Assembly (NCBI RefSeq): GCF_002929305.1
Contig: NZ_PJIO01000009.1
Location: forward strand, 163,260-227,259
DNA from: Arthrobacter sp. GMC3
Lineage (GTDB): Bacteria > Actinomycetota > Actinomycetes > Actinomycetales > Micrococcaceae
Direction: 5' to 3'
Length of the DNA stretch: 64,000 bases
The translations under genes were made by a program, and so were the position numbers. The first letter of the stretch is position 1; every line of letters begins with the position of its first letter. The notes beneath the pieces were generated by a model. The model was not told the origin of the DNA. It worked only from the letters and a program-made list of their open reading frames with translations, and did no database searches. Positions 1 through 8,291 of the stretch are shown here, piece after piece.

Positions 1-2
1 CG

Positions 3-611
3 TCACAGGAGCCAGCCGTTTTCCTGCGCTATGTGGACGGCCTCGGCACGGGTCTTGGCACCGGTCTTGCCCATGGCGCTGGAGAGGTAGTTGCGCACGG
101 TGCCGTCGGAGAGGAACGTTGCCTTGGCGATCGAGGCCACCGTCCCGCCCTGACTGGCCGCTCGCAATACGTCCGTCTCCCGCTCGGTCAGGGGGCTCTC
201 CCCGCTGGTGAGGGTTTCGGCCGCGAGCGCCGGATCCACTACGCGCAGCCCGGCCGCCACTTTGCGTACGGCGTCGGCCAGTTGGCGTGCCGGGGTGTCC
301 TTGACGACAAATCCGCCCGCCCCTGCCTGGAGGGCGCGGCGCAGGTAGCCTGGGCGGCCGAACGTGGTGACCATGAGAACCTTGCACCCGGGCGCAGTAG
401 TGCGCAGCTCGGCTGCCGCGGCGATGCCGTCAAGTCCGGGCATTTCCACATCCAGCAGGGCCACGTCCGCATTGTGAAGTACGACGGCGGCGCTCACCTC
501 ATCGCCGCGGCCCACCTCCGCCACCACATCAATATCGTGCTCCAGCCCGAGTAGGGCTGCAAGGGCGCCACGAACAAGGGCCTGGTCGTCGGCTATGACA
601 AGTCTGATCAT
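3..611 (-). CDS. NarL/DesR-type response regulator
   Basis: Two-component response regulator of 202 residues, complete. The N-terminal receiver domain has the acidic pair D8/D9, phospho-acceptor D54 in LLDVEMPGLDG and conserved K104 in VVKDTP. A C-terminal LuxR-type helix-turn-helix (about 142-200) carries LTERETDVL and GTVRNYLSSAM. It overlaps the upstream histidine kinase by 4 nt, so the two are translated together and almost certainly form a pair. The nearest described relatives by architecture are DesR/LiaR-type regulators that control an adjacent ABC exporter in response to membrane state. The target is probably the ABC transporter at the start of this operon. The family call is firm; the stimulus is inferred. 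Confidence 0.93.
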   Translation of the reverse strand: MIRLVIADDQALVRGALAALLGLEHDIDVVAEVGRGDEVSAAVVLHNADVALLDVEMPGLDGIAAAAELRTTAPGCKVLMVTTFGRPGYLRRALQAGAGGFVVKDTPARQLADAVRKVAAGLRVVDPALAAETLTSGESPLTERETDVLRAASQGGTVASIAKATFLSDGTVRNYLSSAMGKTGAKTRAEAVHIAQENGWLL

Positions 612-1804
612 AGGCTGAGCCTAAGCCTAAAGCCGCCCAGCTCCGAACGGCCCAGCTCCAGGGTGGCCCCCGCCGCCGCGGCACGTTCGGCTAGGCCCTT
701 CAAGCCATTGCCCGCTGTGGTTTCGGCGGGGTTCTGCCCCGTGGGATTCTGCCCGATGGGTGCGCCGCCCGGGCCGACGCCGTCGTCGTCGATCTGTAGG
801 AACTTGGCACCCAGGCTGACCCGGCAGCGCCCGGCATCCCCGTGCCGGATCACATTGGTGACGCCTTCGCGTAGAGCCCAGCCAAACAGCTCCCGGGACT
901 TTGCCGGGACGGCGTCTGCGGCACCGGGCAGCTCGGCGTCGATCCCAGCTGCCGCCAAGGCAGTACGGGCACTGGCCAGCTCGGTCAGGACGTTGACGCC
1001 ACGGTAGCCACCAACGGTGGCTCGAACGTCCTCGAGGGCGCCGCGGGCCAGGTCTTCAAGGTCGGCGATCTCCGCCGCGGCCTTCTCCGGGGCAACCTCC
1101 AGCAGCCGGCCAGCCAGCTCGGCCTTGACCGCGATGACGGTGAGGGAATGACCCAGGATGTCGTGCATGTCCCGGGCCACCCGGCTGCGCTCCTGAAGGA
1201 CAGCCAATTCCGCAAGTTCATGCTGGGTCTGGCGCAGTTCACGGATGGTAGAAAGTTGCCGTGAGAACGCCATCATCATCAGTCCCAGGGAGGCGATGGT
1301 GACCGCCTGGGAGAAGGCGTTGGTGCTGTCCACACCCTGCGAGAGGTTGATGAACATGCCGGCCACCGCCAGCCCACCGATGGCAAAGCCGGTCACCACC
1401 CGGGGCATGCCTTGGCTTGCGACAAACACGGCCACAAACGTCCACAGCCACGTAACCCCCAGGACACTGTCCTGATAGGCGAAAAAGCCCGTACTGAGAG
1501 CAAAGAATGCCAGGGCCAGCAAGGCCTTGAACCGCTGGCTGCGGTACCAACTCACCGGTGGACCCAACAGGAACAGGACAATGAAGGCCAAAAGGTGCGC
1601 CCACATCAACACCTTGAGCCAGGTGGGCTCCCCGGCGGCGGCTGAAAAGTCGCGGCTGTTGGTGGCCAGCAGGATCAGGCACGCGATGCCCGCACCGGTG
1701 AACCACCGCCGGGTGCCGCGACCGGCCACCAGTTCACGAAAGGTGGGAACGTAGCCCAGGGGAGGAAACCAGCCCACGGCCGGGACGTTGTTCGGAGCTG
1801 CCAT
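608..1804 (-). CDS. DesK-like sensor histidine kinase
   Basis: Membrane sensor kinase of about 398 residues. The N-terminal half has roughly six hydrophobic segments. It is followed by a HisKA_3 dimerisation/phosphoacceptor helix (VARDMHDILGHSLT, histidine near residue 214) and a short HATPase domain with N-box ALREGVTNVIRHG and G-boxes IDDDGVGPGG and GNGLKGLAERA. I chose the ATG at 1804 because the longer frame would begin directly at the end of the permease gene and adds a non-homologous leader. The gene follows the ABC permease after about 40 nt and overlaps the response regulator. DesK-type kinases typically sense membrane thickness or fluidity; that the signal is the same here is inference. 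Confidence 0.9.
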   Translation of the reverse strand: MAAPNNVPAVGWFPPLGYVPTFRELVAGRGTRRWFTGAGIACLILLATNSRDFSAAAGEPTWLKVLMWAHLLAFIVLFLLGPPVSWYRSQRFKALLALAFFALSTGFFAYQDSVLGVTWLWTFVAVFVASQGMPRVVTGFAIGGLAVAGMFINLSQGVDSTNAFSQAVTIASLGLMMMAFSRQLSTIRELRQTQHELAELAVLQERSRVARDMHDILGHSLTVIAVKAELAGRLLEVAPEKAAAEIADLEDLARGALEDVRATVGGYRGVNVLTELASARTALAAAGIDAELPGAADAVPAKSRELFGWALREGVTNVIRHGDAGRCRVSLGAKFLQIDDDGVGPGGAPIGQNPTGQNPAETTAGNGLKGLAERAAAAGATLELGRSELGGFRLRLSL

Positions 1805-1843
1805 GCTGATAACTCTATGCGTCCTGGCCGCTGCGCCCGCCAT

Positions 1844-2650
1844 CTAGACACGCTTGGTGTCGCGCCGGAAGGCGAGCGTTGCACCCACGGTGAAGACGGC
1901 CAGCCAAATGGCGACGTTGACCACCCAGCTCCAGTCGAAGTCTCCGGTTAGCGGGCTGCGTGCCAGCTGTCCCAGACCATAGGTGGGAACGAACTTGGCG
2001 ATTTCTCCGAAGGTGGTTCCCATGACGGAGATGGGCACGAACAGTCCGCCCAGCATGGCCAGCACGGCCAGGATGGGGCCCAGCAGCTGCATGACGTTTT
2101 GGGAGGGCACCAGGTAGCCCATGAACAGGCCTAGTGCGGCAAAGGTCAAGGAGCCAAGCCAGGCGACCAGCCCGGCGATGAGCCAAATCTGCCAGTCCAT
2201 GCGGACGCCGAAAGCGAACCCGATCACAAACTCGGTGGCCACCGACAGTAATGCCAGGGACAGTGCGGACAGTGCCTTCACGGCAATATAAGCGGCAGGC
2301 TGCAACGGGGTTAGGCGCAGTTGCCGGCTCCAGCCCAGTGCCCGTTCAACCGCCACCATGCCGCCGGCCGAGGTTGCCGCAGTCATGGCACCATAGACGG
2401 CCAGGCTGATCAGGATGTAGGAGCCATAGCTTTGGCCGTTGGGCAGGTGCTGGTCCTTGTTGGGCAGGCCGAAGATCAGGAAGAACAGTGCGGGCATCAG
2501 GAGCGTGAAGATCACTGTGCGGCGGTTGCGCAGGAGTCGCCTGATTTCAATCTTGATGAACGTGACGTTCAGGCCGCCGGCGGAGGGGACTCGACGCTCC
2601 AGGGAGACACGTTCGGGCTGGGTGGGTGAGGGGGTTGCGAGCGTGCTCAT
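1844..2650 (-). CDS. ABC-2 type transporter permease
   Basis: Integral membrane permease of 268 residues from the start at 2650. That start has GGAAGGAAACTGAT directly upstream, a good ribosome-binding site. The N-terminal cytoplasmic stretch (FIKIEIRRLLRNRR) is followed by TM1 (TVIFTLLMPALFFLIFG) and about five more hydrophobic helices, the ABC2_membrane pattern. The gene starts 2 nt after the ATPase stop, so permease and ATPase form one exporter. The substrate is unknown. Linkage to a DesKR-like pair and the neighbouring phenolic-lipid genes hints at a lipid or hydrophobic compound, but that is inference. Confidence 0.88.
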   Translation of the reverse strand: MSTLATPSPTQPERVSLERRVPSAGGLNVTFIKIEIRRLLRNRRTVIFTLLMPALFFLIFGLPNKDQHLPNGQSYGSYILISLAVYGAMTAATSAGGMVAVERALGWSRQLRLTPLQPAAYIAVKALSALSLALLSVATEFVIGFAFGVRMDWQIWLIAGLVAWLGSLTFAALGLFMGYLVPSQNVMQLLGPILAVLAMLGGLFVPISVMGTTFGEIAKFVPTYGLGQLARSPLTGDFDWSWVVNVAIWLAVFTVGATLAFRRDTKRV

Positions 2651-2651
2651 A

Positions 2652-3602
<951 letters not shown>

Positions 3603-3649
3603 GACAATCCTTAGCGATTCTTCGGGGAAAGTGGGGACACGATGGGTAT

Positions 3650-4156
3650 TTACGACTGGCGGGCCGGAGCGTGCCAATCCAAGTTCTTGGCGCGAGCCAA
3701 GGTGGCGAAGCGTTGGGCCGCCAACGCAACGGCAAGGTAGAGCATGATGCCCACGGTGCCCAGCGAATTCGTGGCTCCGTTGTTGGGAGAGAGCACCTCG
3801 CCCGCCTGGTCAAGGCCCAGGTGGATGGCGATGCCCACCACCCACAGCACAATGGTGAGCCAGTTGCCTTGGCGCGTGAGCACGCCGTCGACCCTCCACA
3901 GGTGGACGTAACGGCCACGCAGCCACCCGAAGATGGCCCCCGAGACCAGGCCCGCCACCAGTGCGCCGTACGCGGCGCCGGTGATCTGCACCCGGCCGGC
4001 GAGCTGCACAATCTGGACCAGGCCAACCACGCCGAGCACCATCATGAGTGTGTAGGGGCGCTGCTCTTTCAACGGCCGGGCCCGCAACTGCCGGGAGATA
4101 ACCCAGATGAGCACCACCGCGGCGATGAGGATGTTGATGACGTTTTGCTGGTTCAC
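3650..4156 (-). CDS. Small polytopic membrane protein (DUF1453/CcdC-like)
   Basis: Predicted inner-membrane protein of 168 residues with about five hydrophobic segments, beginning with INILIAAVVLIWVIS right after the start. The charged loop LRARPLKEQRPYT after TM1 resembles CcdC/DUF1453 proteins; I hold that family call loosely. It is the first gene of the five-gene minus-strand operon (membrane protein, ATPase, permease, kinase, regulator), with a 47-nt gap to the ATPase. It may be an accessory of the exporter or of the sensor. No enzymatic motif is visible. Confidence 0.75.
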   Translation of the reverse strand: MNQQNVINILIAAVVLIWVISRQLRARPLKEQRPYTLMMVLGVVGLVQIVQLAGRVQITGAAYGALVAGLVSGAIFGWLRGRYVHLWRVDGVLTRQGNWLTIVLWVVGIAIHLGLDQAGEVLSPNNGATNSLGTVGIMLYLAVALAAQRFATLARAKNLDWHAPARQS

Positions 4157-4259
4157 GGTGTGCAGGCTCCTTGGCGGATTTTCCGGCCCAGTCGGCCCGG
4201 TTATTCAATCGTGCTGCCATCCGGAGGTTTTTGCCGCACACGTTTATCACCGCTTGCCG

Positions 4260-4273
4260 ATGACATTTGTCAT
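4260..4273. promoter_or_regulatory. Inverted repeat in divergent promoter region
   Basis: ATGACA-TT-TGTCAT is a perfect 6+2+6 inverted repeat 44 nt before the polyketide synthase start, inside the 161-nt gap between the divergent ABC/two-component operon and the biosynthetic operon. Size and placement suit an operator for a dimeric regulator. Which regulator binds is unknown. Confidence 0.45.
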
Positions 4274-4317
4274 GCGTTGCCATTGTGTTCGAGTCCGCCG
4301 TCCCCTAAGAATGGACT

Positions 4318-5541
4318 ATGACGGTCACGCTGAGGTCTCTGGAAACTGCTGTCCCGCCCACCATTTTGGTGCAGACCCAGGCCCGGGATGTTTTTGCCGC
4401 CCAACCCGGACTGACCCGCCTGGGCCAGCGCCTGGTGCGCACTTGTTTTGACTCGGCCGCGATCGACACCCGGCACACCGCCGTGGCGGAAATGAGCGTT
4501 GACTTCCACAGCGACGACCCCGTGTTTTACGACGGCGGCACCGGCTTGTTGCTTTCCCCCAGCACCAAGGTGCGCAACGAGTTGTTCACGGTGGAATCCA
4601 CCAAATTGTTCATTGAGGCCGCCAGCAAGGCCGTGGCCGCCTGCACGGGCATCACGGCCGACGACGTCACCCACGTCATCACCGTCTCCTGCACCGGATT
4701 CTTCAACCCTGGCCCCGACTACAAGATTGTCCGGGCCCTGGGCCTGCAGCCGTCGGTACAGCGCTACCACCTGGGCTTCATGGGCTGCTACGCGGCCTTC
4801 CCGGCGCTGCGGGCCGCAAAGTCATTTTGCGAGGCCGACCCGTCCGCCGTGGTGCTAGTAGTGACGGCCGAGCTTTGCTCCCTCCACGTGCGGACATCCA
4901 ACAATCCGGACACCATCATGGGATCCTCCTTGTTCGCCGATGGTGCCGCTGCCGCCGTGGTCACTGCACGCGATCTTCCCACCACGGGGCCCGTAGTGGT
5001 GCTGGATGAATTCGAGACCGTCCTGACGCCGGTTGGCGAGGATTCCATGGCGTGGAACATCGGCGATGAGGGCTTTGAAATGGTCCTGGACAGCTACGTC
5101 CCCCACATCATCGATGACCATATTGTGGGCGCCCTGGAACCGCTGCTGGCCCACAACCCGGCACTTGCGGGGGCCCCGTACCGGGACATCAAACACTGGG
5201 CCATCCACCCCGGCGGGCGCAGCATCCTGGACAAGGTGGAGGCCAAACTCGAGCTCACGCAGGAGCAGTTGGTGCCAGCCCGTGAAACCTTGCGCAACTA
5301 CGGGAACATGAGCAGTGCCACAGTGATGTTCGTGCTCAAGCACATCATGGATCTGCCGTCCTCCGAGGCCAGGGAACCCATCTGCGCCATGGCGTTCGGG
5401 CCCGGGCTGACGGTAGAGACAGGGCTCTTTACAAAGGTTTCTCCAGTCCCGCTCCTTGGCTCGCAGGCGGCAGACACAGCGGCTGACGTAGTTGCTTTTG
5501 GGGTGGACCCGAGCGCCCTTGAAGACGCTGTCAGTGCCTGA
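4318..5541 (+). CDS. srsA-like: Type III polyketide synthase (chalcone/stilbene synthase family)
   Basis: Homodimeric iterative polyketide synthase of 407 residues. It condenses malonyl- or methylmalonyl-CoA extenders onto an acyl-CoA starter. The catalytic triad is visible: Cys157 in GFMGCYAAF, His297 in WAIHPGGRSIL and Asn330 in NYGNMSSATV. CTGFFNPGPD at about 125-134 is typical of the bacterial alkylresorcinol/pyrone-forming branch. It is the first gene of a translationally coupled trio with a methyltransferase and an FAD monooxygenase, the same order as srsA-srsB-srsC of Streptomyces griseus, whose products are methylated phenolic lipids and quinones. Product class by analogy is alkylresorcinol-type; the exact starter and ring cannot be read from sequence. 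Confidence 0.93.
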   Translation: MTVTLRSLETAVPPTILVQTQARDVFAAQPGLTRLGQRLVRTCFDSAAIDTRHTAVAEMSVDFHSDDPVFYDGGTGLLLSPSTKVRNELFTVESTKLFIEAASKAVAACTGITADDVTHVITVSCTGFFNPGPDYKIVRALGLQPSVQRYHLGFMGCYAAFPALRAAKSFCEADPSAVVLVVTAELCSLHVRTSNNPDTIMGSSLFADGAAAAVVTARDLPTTGPVVVLDEFETVLTPVGEDSMAWNIGDEGFEMVLDSYVPHIIDDHIVGALEPLLAHNPALAGAPYRDIKHWAIHPGGRSILDKVEAKLELTQEQLVPARETLRNYGNMSSATVMFVLKHIMDLPSSEAREPICAMAFGPGLTVETGLFTKVSPVPLLGSQAADTAADVVAFGVDPSALEDAVSA

Positions 5542-6259
5542 TCCGGCAGGCTTTTTGCGCCATCGGGACCCCGATGCCGTGGAGGAAATGGACAAACCGG
5601 ATTGTGATCTTGAAAAACTGCAGCGCACCTATGCCCAGTTCCCGCTCATCAACGCCGTGGTGTCCGGTTGGCGTGCAAGTTACCGGCACCGGATCCGGCC
5701 GCTGCTGAACAGCACTACCGAAACCACCTTGCTGGACGTCGGCTGCGGTGGCGGAGATGTGGCCCGTAGCTTGGCCAAGTGGGCGGCCGCCGACGGTTTG
5801 AAGCTGCGGATTACCGCCATTGACCCGGATGAGCGGGCCTTCGCCTTCGCCTCGTCACAGCCCCCCATTTCCGGGCTGAGCTACCGTCGGGCATTGAGTT
5901 CTGAACTCGTTGCCGAGGGTGCCGCGTTCGACGTCGTCATCTCCAACCACATCCTCCACCACCTCAGTCCGTCCCAGCTGGGAGCCGTGCTCGCCGACTC
6001 GGAACAACTGGCAGGCAGCCTGGCCGTGCATAGCGATATTGCCCGCAGCCCCGTGGCCTACGCCTTGTTCGGTGCCGGTACCCTGCCGTTCTTTCCCGGT
6101 TCCTTCATCCGCCGGGACGGGCTGACCTCCATTCGGCGCAGCTACACCTCCGCAGAACTACGCTCAGTGGTGCCCCCTGGATGGAGTGTCACCTCGGAAC
6201 GCCCCTACCGAAACGTGCTGCTCTTCACCCCCGTTCCGGACAGGCCCCGCCGTGCTTGA
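5534..6259 (+). CDS. srsB-like: SAM-dependent methyltransferase of the phenolic-lipid operon
   Basis: Class I methyltransferase of about 241 residues. Motif I is LLDVGCGGGDVARSL, followed by an acidic residue in ITAIDPDERAF and the post-I stretch FDVVISNHILHHL. The N-terminal FLRHRDPDAVEEMDKPDCD is typical of methyltransferases linked to type III PKS genes. I place the start at GTG 5534, which overlaps the PKS stop by 8 nt (GTGCCTGA); an upstream ATG at 5492 is possible but adds a PKS-overlapping leader. Expected role: methylation of the polyketide ring or its hydroxyl, as described for SrsB. Confidence 0.87.
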   Translation: MPDPAGFLRHRDPDAVEEMDKPDCDLEKLQRTYAQFPLINAVVSGWRASYRHRIRPLLNSTTETTLLDVGCGGGDVARSLAKWAAADGLKLRITAIDPDERAFAFASSQPPISGLSYRRALSSELVAEGAAFDVVISNHILHHLSPSQLGAVLADSEQLAGSLAVHSDIARSPVAYALFGAGTLPFFPGSFIRRDGLTSIRRSYTSAELRSVVPPGWSVTSERPYRNVLLFTPVPDRPRRA

Positions 6260-7427
6260 CGTGCTAATAGTCGGTGCCGGGCCAGTGGGGCTGTACCTGG
6301 GGGCACTTCTGCTCCAAGAGGGTTTGGCCGTACGCATCCTCGAGCAACGCACCGAACGCAGCACGCATTCCCGCGCCATCGGCATCCACCCTCCGGGCCT
6401 GGCCGCCTTGGCCGAGGTGGGCATTGCCGCCGATCTGATCAGCGAGGGCGTGCACATCACCCGGGGCCTGGCCCGCAGTGCCGGCCAGCCGGTGACCGGG
6501 CTACGTTTTGAGGGCATCGGGAACCGGTATCCGTTCATCCTTGCACTCCCCCAGACACGGACCGAGGAGCTACTTCAGGCTCGAGTTGAAATACTTGACC
6601 CTGGCGCTTTACTCCGCGGACTCGCCGTCACTGCCCTGCACGACGCCGGAAATTCCGTCACACTCACAGCCGCCCGGGCCGCCGGGGAAGGGTTGGATAC
6701 TCTCGAAGCCGACAGCCAGCACCTCACTGCCCGGCTTGTGGTGGGTGCCGACGGGGCTCGCTCAAGCGTCCGGCGCGAGCTGAGGATCGCCACCCGGGGA
6801 CGCAACTACCCCGACACGTATCTGATGGGCGATTTTCCCGACACCGGTACCGACGGATCCGCCGCCGTGCTTTACCTGGAAACGGGCGGCATCGTGGAGT
6901 CGTTCCCGTTGCCGGGCGGATTGCGGCGCTGGGTGGTCCACACCGACACGTTGCTGGCCGGCGCCTGCGCCGCAGACTTGGCACAGTTGATTGCCGCGCG
7001 CACCGGTGTTGCCGTGCCGGCGGGCGAAAACAGCATGCTCAGTGCGTTTGGTGTCCGGTCACGGATGGCGACCAGCATGGTGCAGGGCAGGGTAGCCCTG
7101 ATTGGCGACGCCGCCCACGAGATCAGCCCGATCGGCGGCCAGGGCATGAACCTGGGCTGGCTCGACGCCGCCGCCCTGGCGCCGATCATCGTCGCGGCCC
7201 TGCGCGGGGAATCGACGGGCCTGCGACTGGAACGCTTTGAGCAAACGCGGATGGCGGCAGCCCGCCGGGCCTCGGCACAGGCCTGGCTGAACATGGCCCT
7301 GGGACGCCCGGCGCCGGCGTCGTTCCTGGAAACGCGGCACCTGCTGGTCCGGGCAGTATTCGGGGCACAGTGGCCCCGGGATTTGGTGGCCCGGCGCTTC
7401 AGCATGGCTGGGTGGGCGCACCGCTGA
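6252..7427 (+). CDS. srsC-like: FAD-dependent aromatic hydroxylase
   Basis: Flavoprotein monooxygenase of about 391 residues, PheA/TfdB/UbiH type. FAD signatures in order are GxGxxG in VLIVGAGPVGLYLG near the N terminus, the DG motif GADGARSSVR near the middle, and the GD motif LIGDAAHEISPIGGQGMNLG in the C-terminal third. It starts at GTG 6252, again overlapping the previous stop by 8 nt (GTGCTTGA). In the srs pathway the equivalent enzyme hydroxylates the methylated resorcinol, which then oxidises to a quinone. The same role is inferred here from family and order. Confidence 0.88.
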   Translation: MLDVLIVGAGPVGLYLGALLLQEGLAVRILEQRTERSTHSRAIGIHPPGLAALAEVGIAADLISEGVHITRGLARSAGQPVTGLRFEGIGNRYPFILALPQTRTEELLQARVEILDPGALLRGLAVTALHDAGNSVTLTAARAAGEGLDTLEADSQHLTARLVVGADGARSSVRRELRIATRGRNYPDTYLMGDFPDTGTDGSAAVLYLETGGIVESFPLPGGLRRWVVHTDTLLAGACAADLAQLIAARTGVAVPAGENSMLSAFGVRSRMATSMVQGRVALIGDAAHEISPIGGQGMNLGWLDAAALAPIIVAALRGESTGLRLERFEQTRMAAARRASAQAWLNMALGRPAPASFLETRHLLVRAVFGAQWPRDLVARRFSMAGWAHR

Positions 7428-7445
7428 TCGAGGCCGCTAGATCAG
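7424..7445. terminator. Short inverted repeat between convergent genes
   Basis: CTGATC and GATCAG flank a 10-nt loop that contains the end of the TetR gene; the stop of the monooxygenase lies in the left arm. It may act as a weak bidirectional terminator. There is no U-tract. Confidence 0.3.
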
Positions 7446-8099
7446 AAAAGGCGTGCTGGGCAGTGTCAGGTAATCGTCGGGGTGGGTGACGGGTGCGCTG
7501 AGCATGCCAGTGCACGAGTCGATGAAAAAATAGCCCACCCCGGCCCAATTGGGTTCCTCGGTGCCGTTATTGATCCGCTTCTCGTATTCCGCACAGACAC
7601 CCATCATCATGGGCCCAAGAATCATGGACCTGGCCTGAATAATCTGCGGCGGAATATTGCCCAGTGCCGTTTGTAGGCGCCGGATCAAGCCCTCTACCTC
7701 CGGATTTGTCACGGCAGAGCTGGCCAGCGCCTCCGCCATGGAGGGAACGGTTCGGACCTGAAACAAGAAGCCCGCGCGCCAATTGGGAACCGGCAGCGAC
7801 GCCAAATGATCAATCCACGGCAAGATTAGGGCCGTCAGCAGGTCTCTAACCCCGGCATCGTCGTCCAACGCAGCGATCAAGGCCACTCGGCGGTGGTTCA
7901 TCTCCTGAAGGTGACGGCCGAGCAAGGCGCGCAACAGTTCCTCGCGGCCACCGAAATGGTACGCGATGGCCGAATGGTTTGCCGTGCCTGCGTGCTCGGT
8001 GATCTTCCGGTTTGATACCGCGTCGATCCCATAGCGGGCAAAGAGTTCCTCGGCGGCGTCCAACAACGATTCCCGTGCCTTGTCACTGTGCAGTCCCAT
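7437..8099 (-). CDS. TetR/AcrR family regulator
   Basis: One-component repressor of about 220 residues. The N-terminal helix-turn-helix spans DAAEELFARYGIDAVSNRKI and AIAYHFGGREEL (the usual YYHF/YRHF position is YHF). The C-terminal part is a ligand-binding domain without close motif. Two starts are possible: 8099 (AAGGGGG nine nt upstream, chosen) and 8120 (GGGAG three nt upstream). It is convergent with the phenolic-lipid operon and divergent from the duplicated membrane protein; a perfect 20-bp palindrome lies in the divergent gap. It probably represses the membrane protein and itself in response to a hydrophobic ligand. Confidence 0.88.
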   Translation of the reverse strand: MGLHSDKARESLLDAAEELFARYGIDAVSNRKITEHAGTANHSAIAYHFGGREELLRALLGRHLQEMNHRRVALIAALDDDAGVRDLLTALILPWIDHLASLPVPNWRAGFLFQVRTVPSMAEALASSAVTNPEVEGLIRRLQTALGNIPPQIIQARSMILGPMMMGVCAEYEKRINNGTEEPNWAGVGYFFIDSCTGMLSAPVTHPDDYLTLPSTPFLI

Positions 8100-8181
8100 G
8101 CACGCATGCACCCCCTTCATCAGCTCCCAACGCTACCGTGTGCGCGGCTACTTTGAAGCCCTCGTTCCACCCATTCGCGTT

Positions 8182-8201
8182 TTTACGCCACGTGGCGTAA
8201 A
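8182..8201. promoter_or_regulatory. Perfect 20-bp palindromic operator
   Basis: TTTACGCCAC followed directly by its reverse complement GTGGCGTAAA. It lies between the divergent TetR gene and the duplicated membrane transporter gene, about 90 nt from the latter's start. Length, symmetry and place fit a TetR-dimer operator. Confidence 0.72.
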
Positions 8202-8291
8202 TTTAACATTCTGGTTCGCCACCCGCATCTCCAGGGACCGTCCGCCAGTGTTCACGCACACGTTCGACACCATATTTTCAGGAGCACCACC

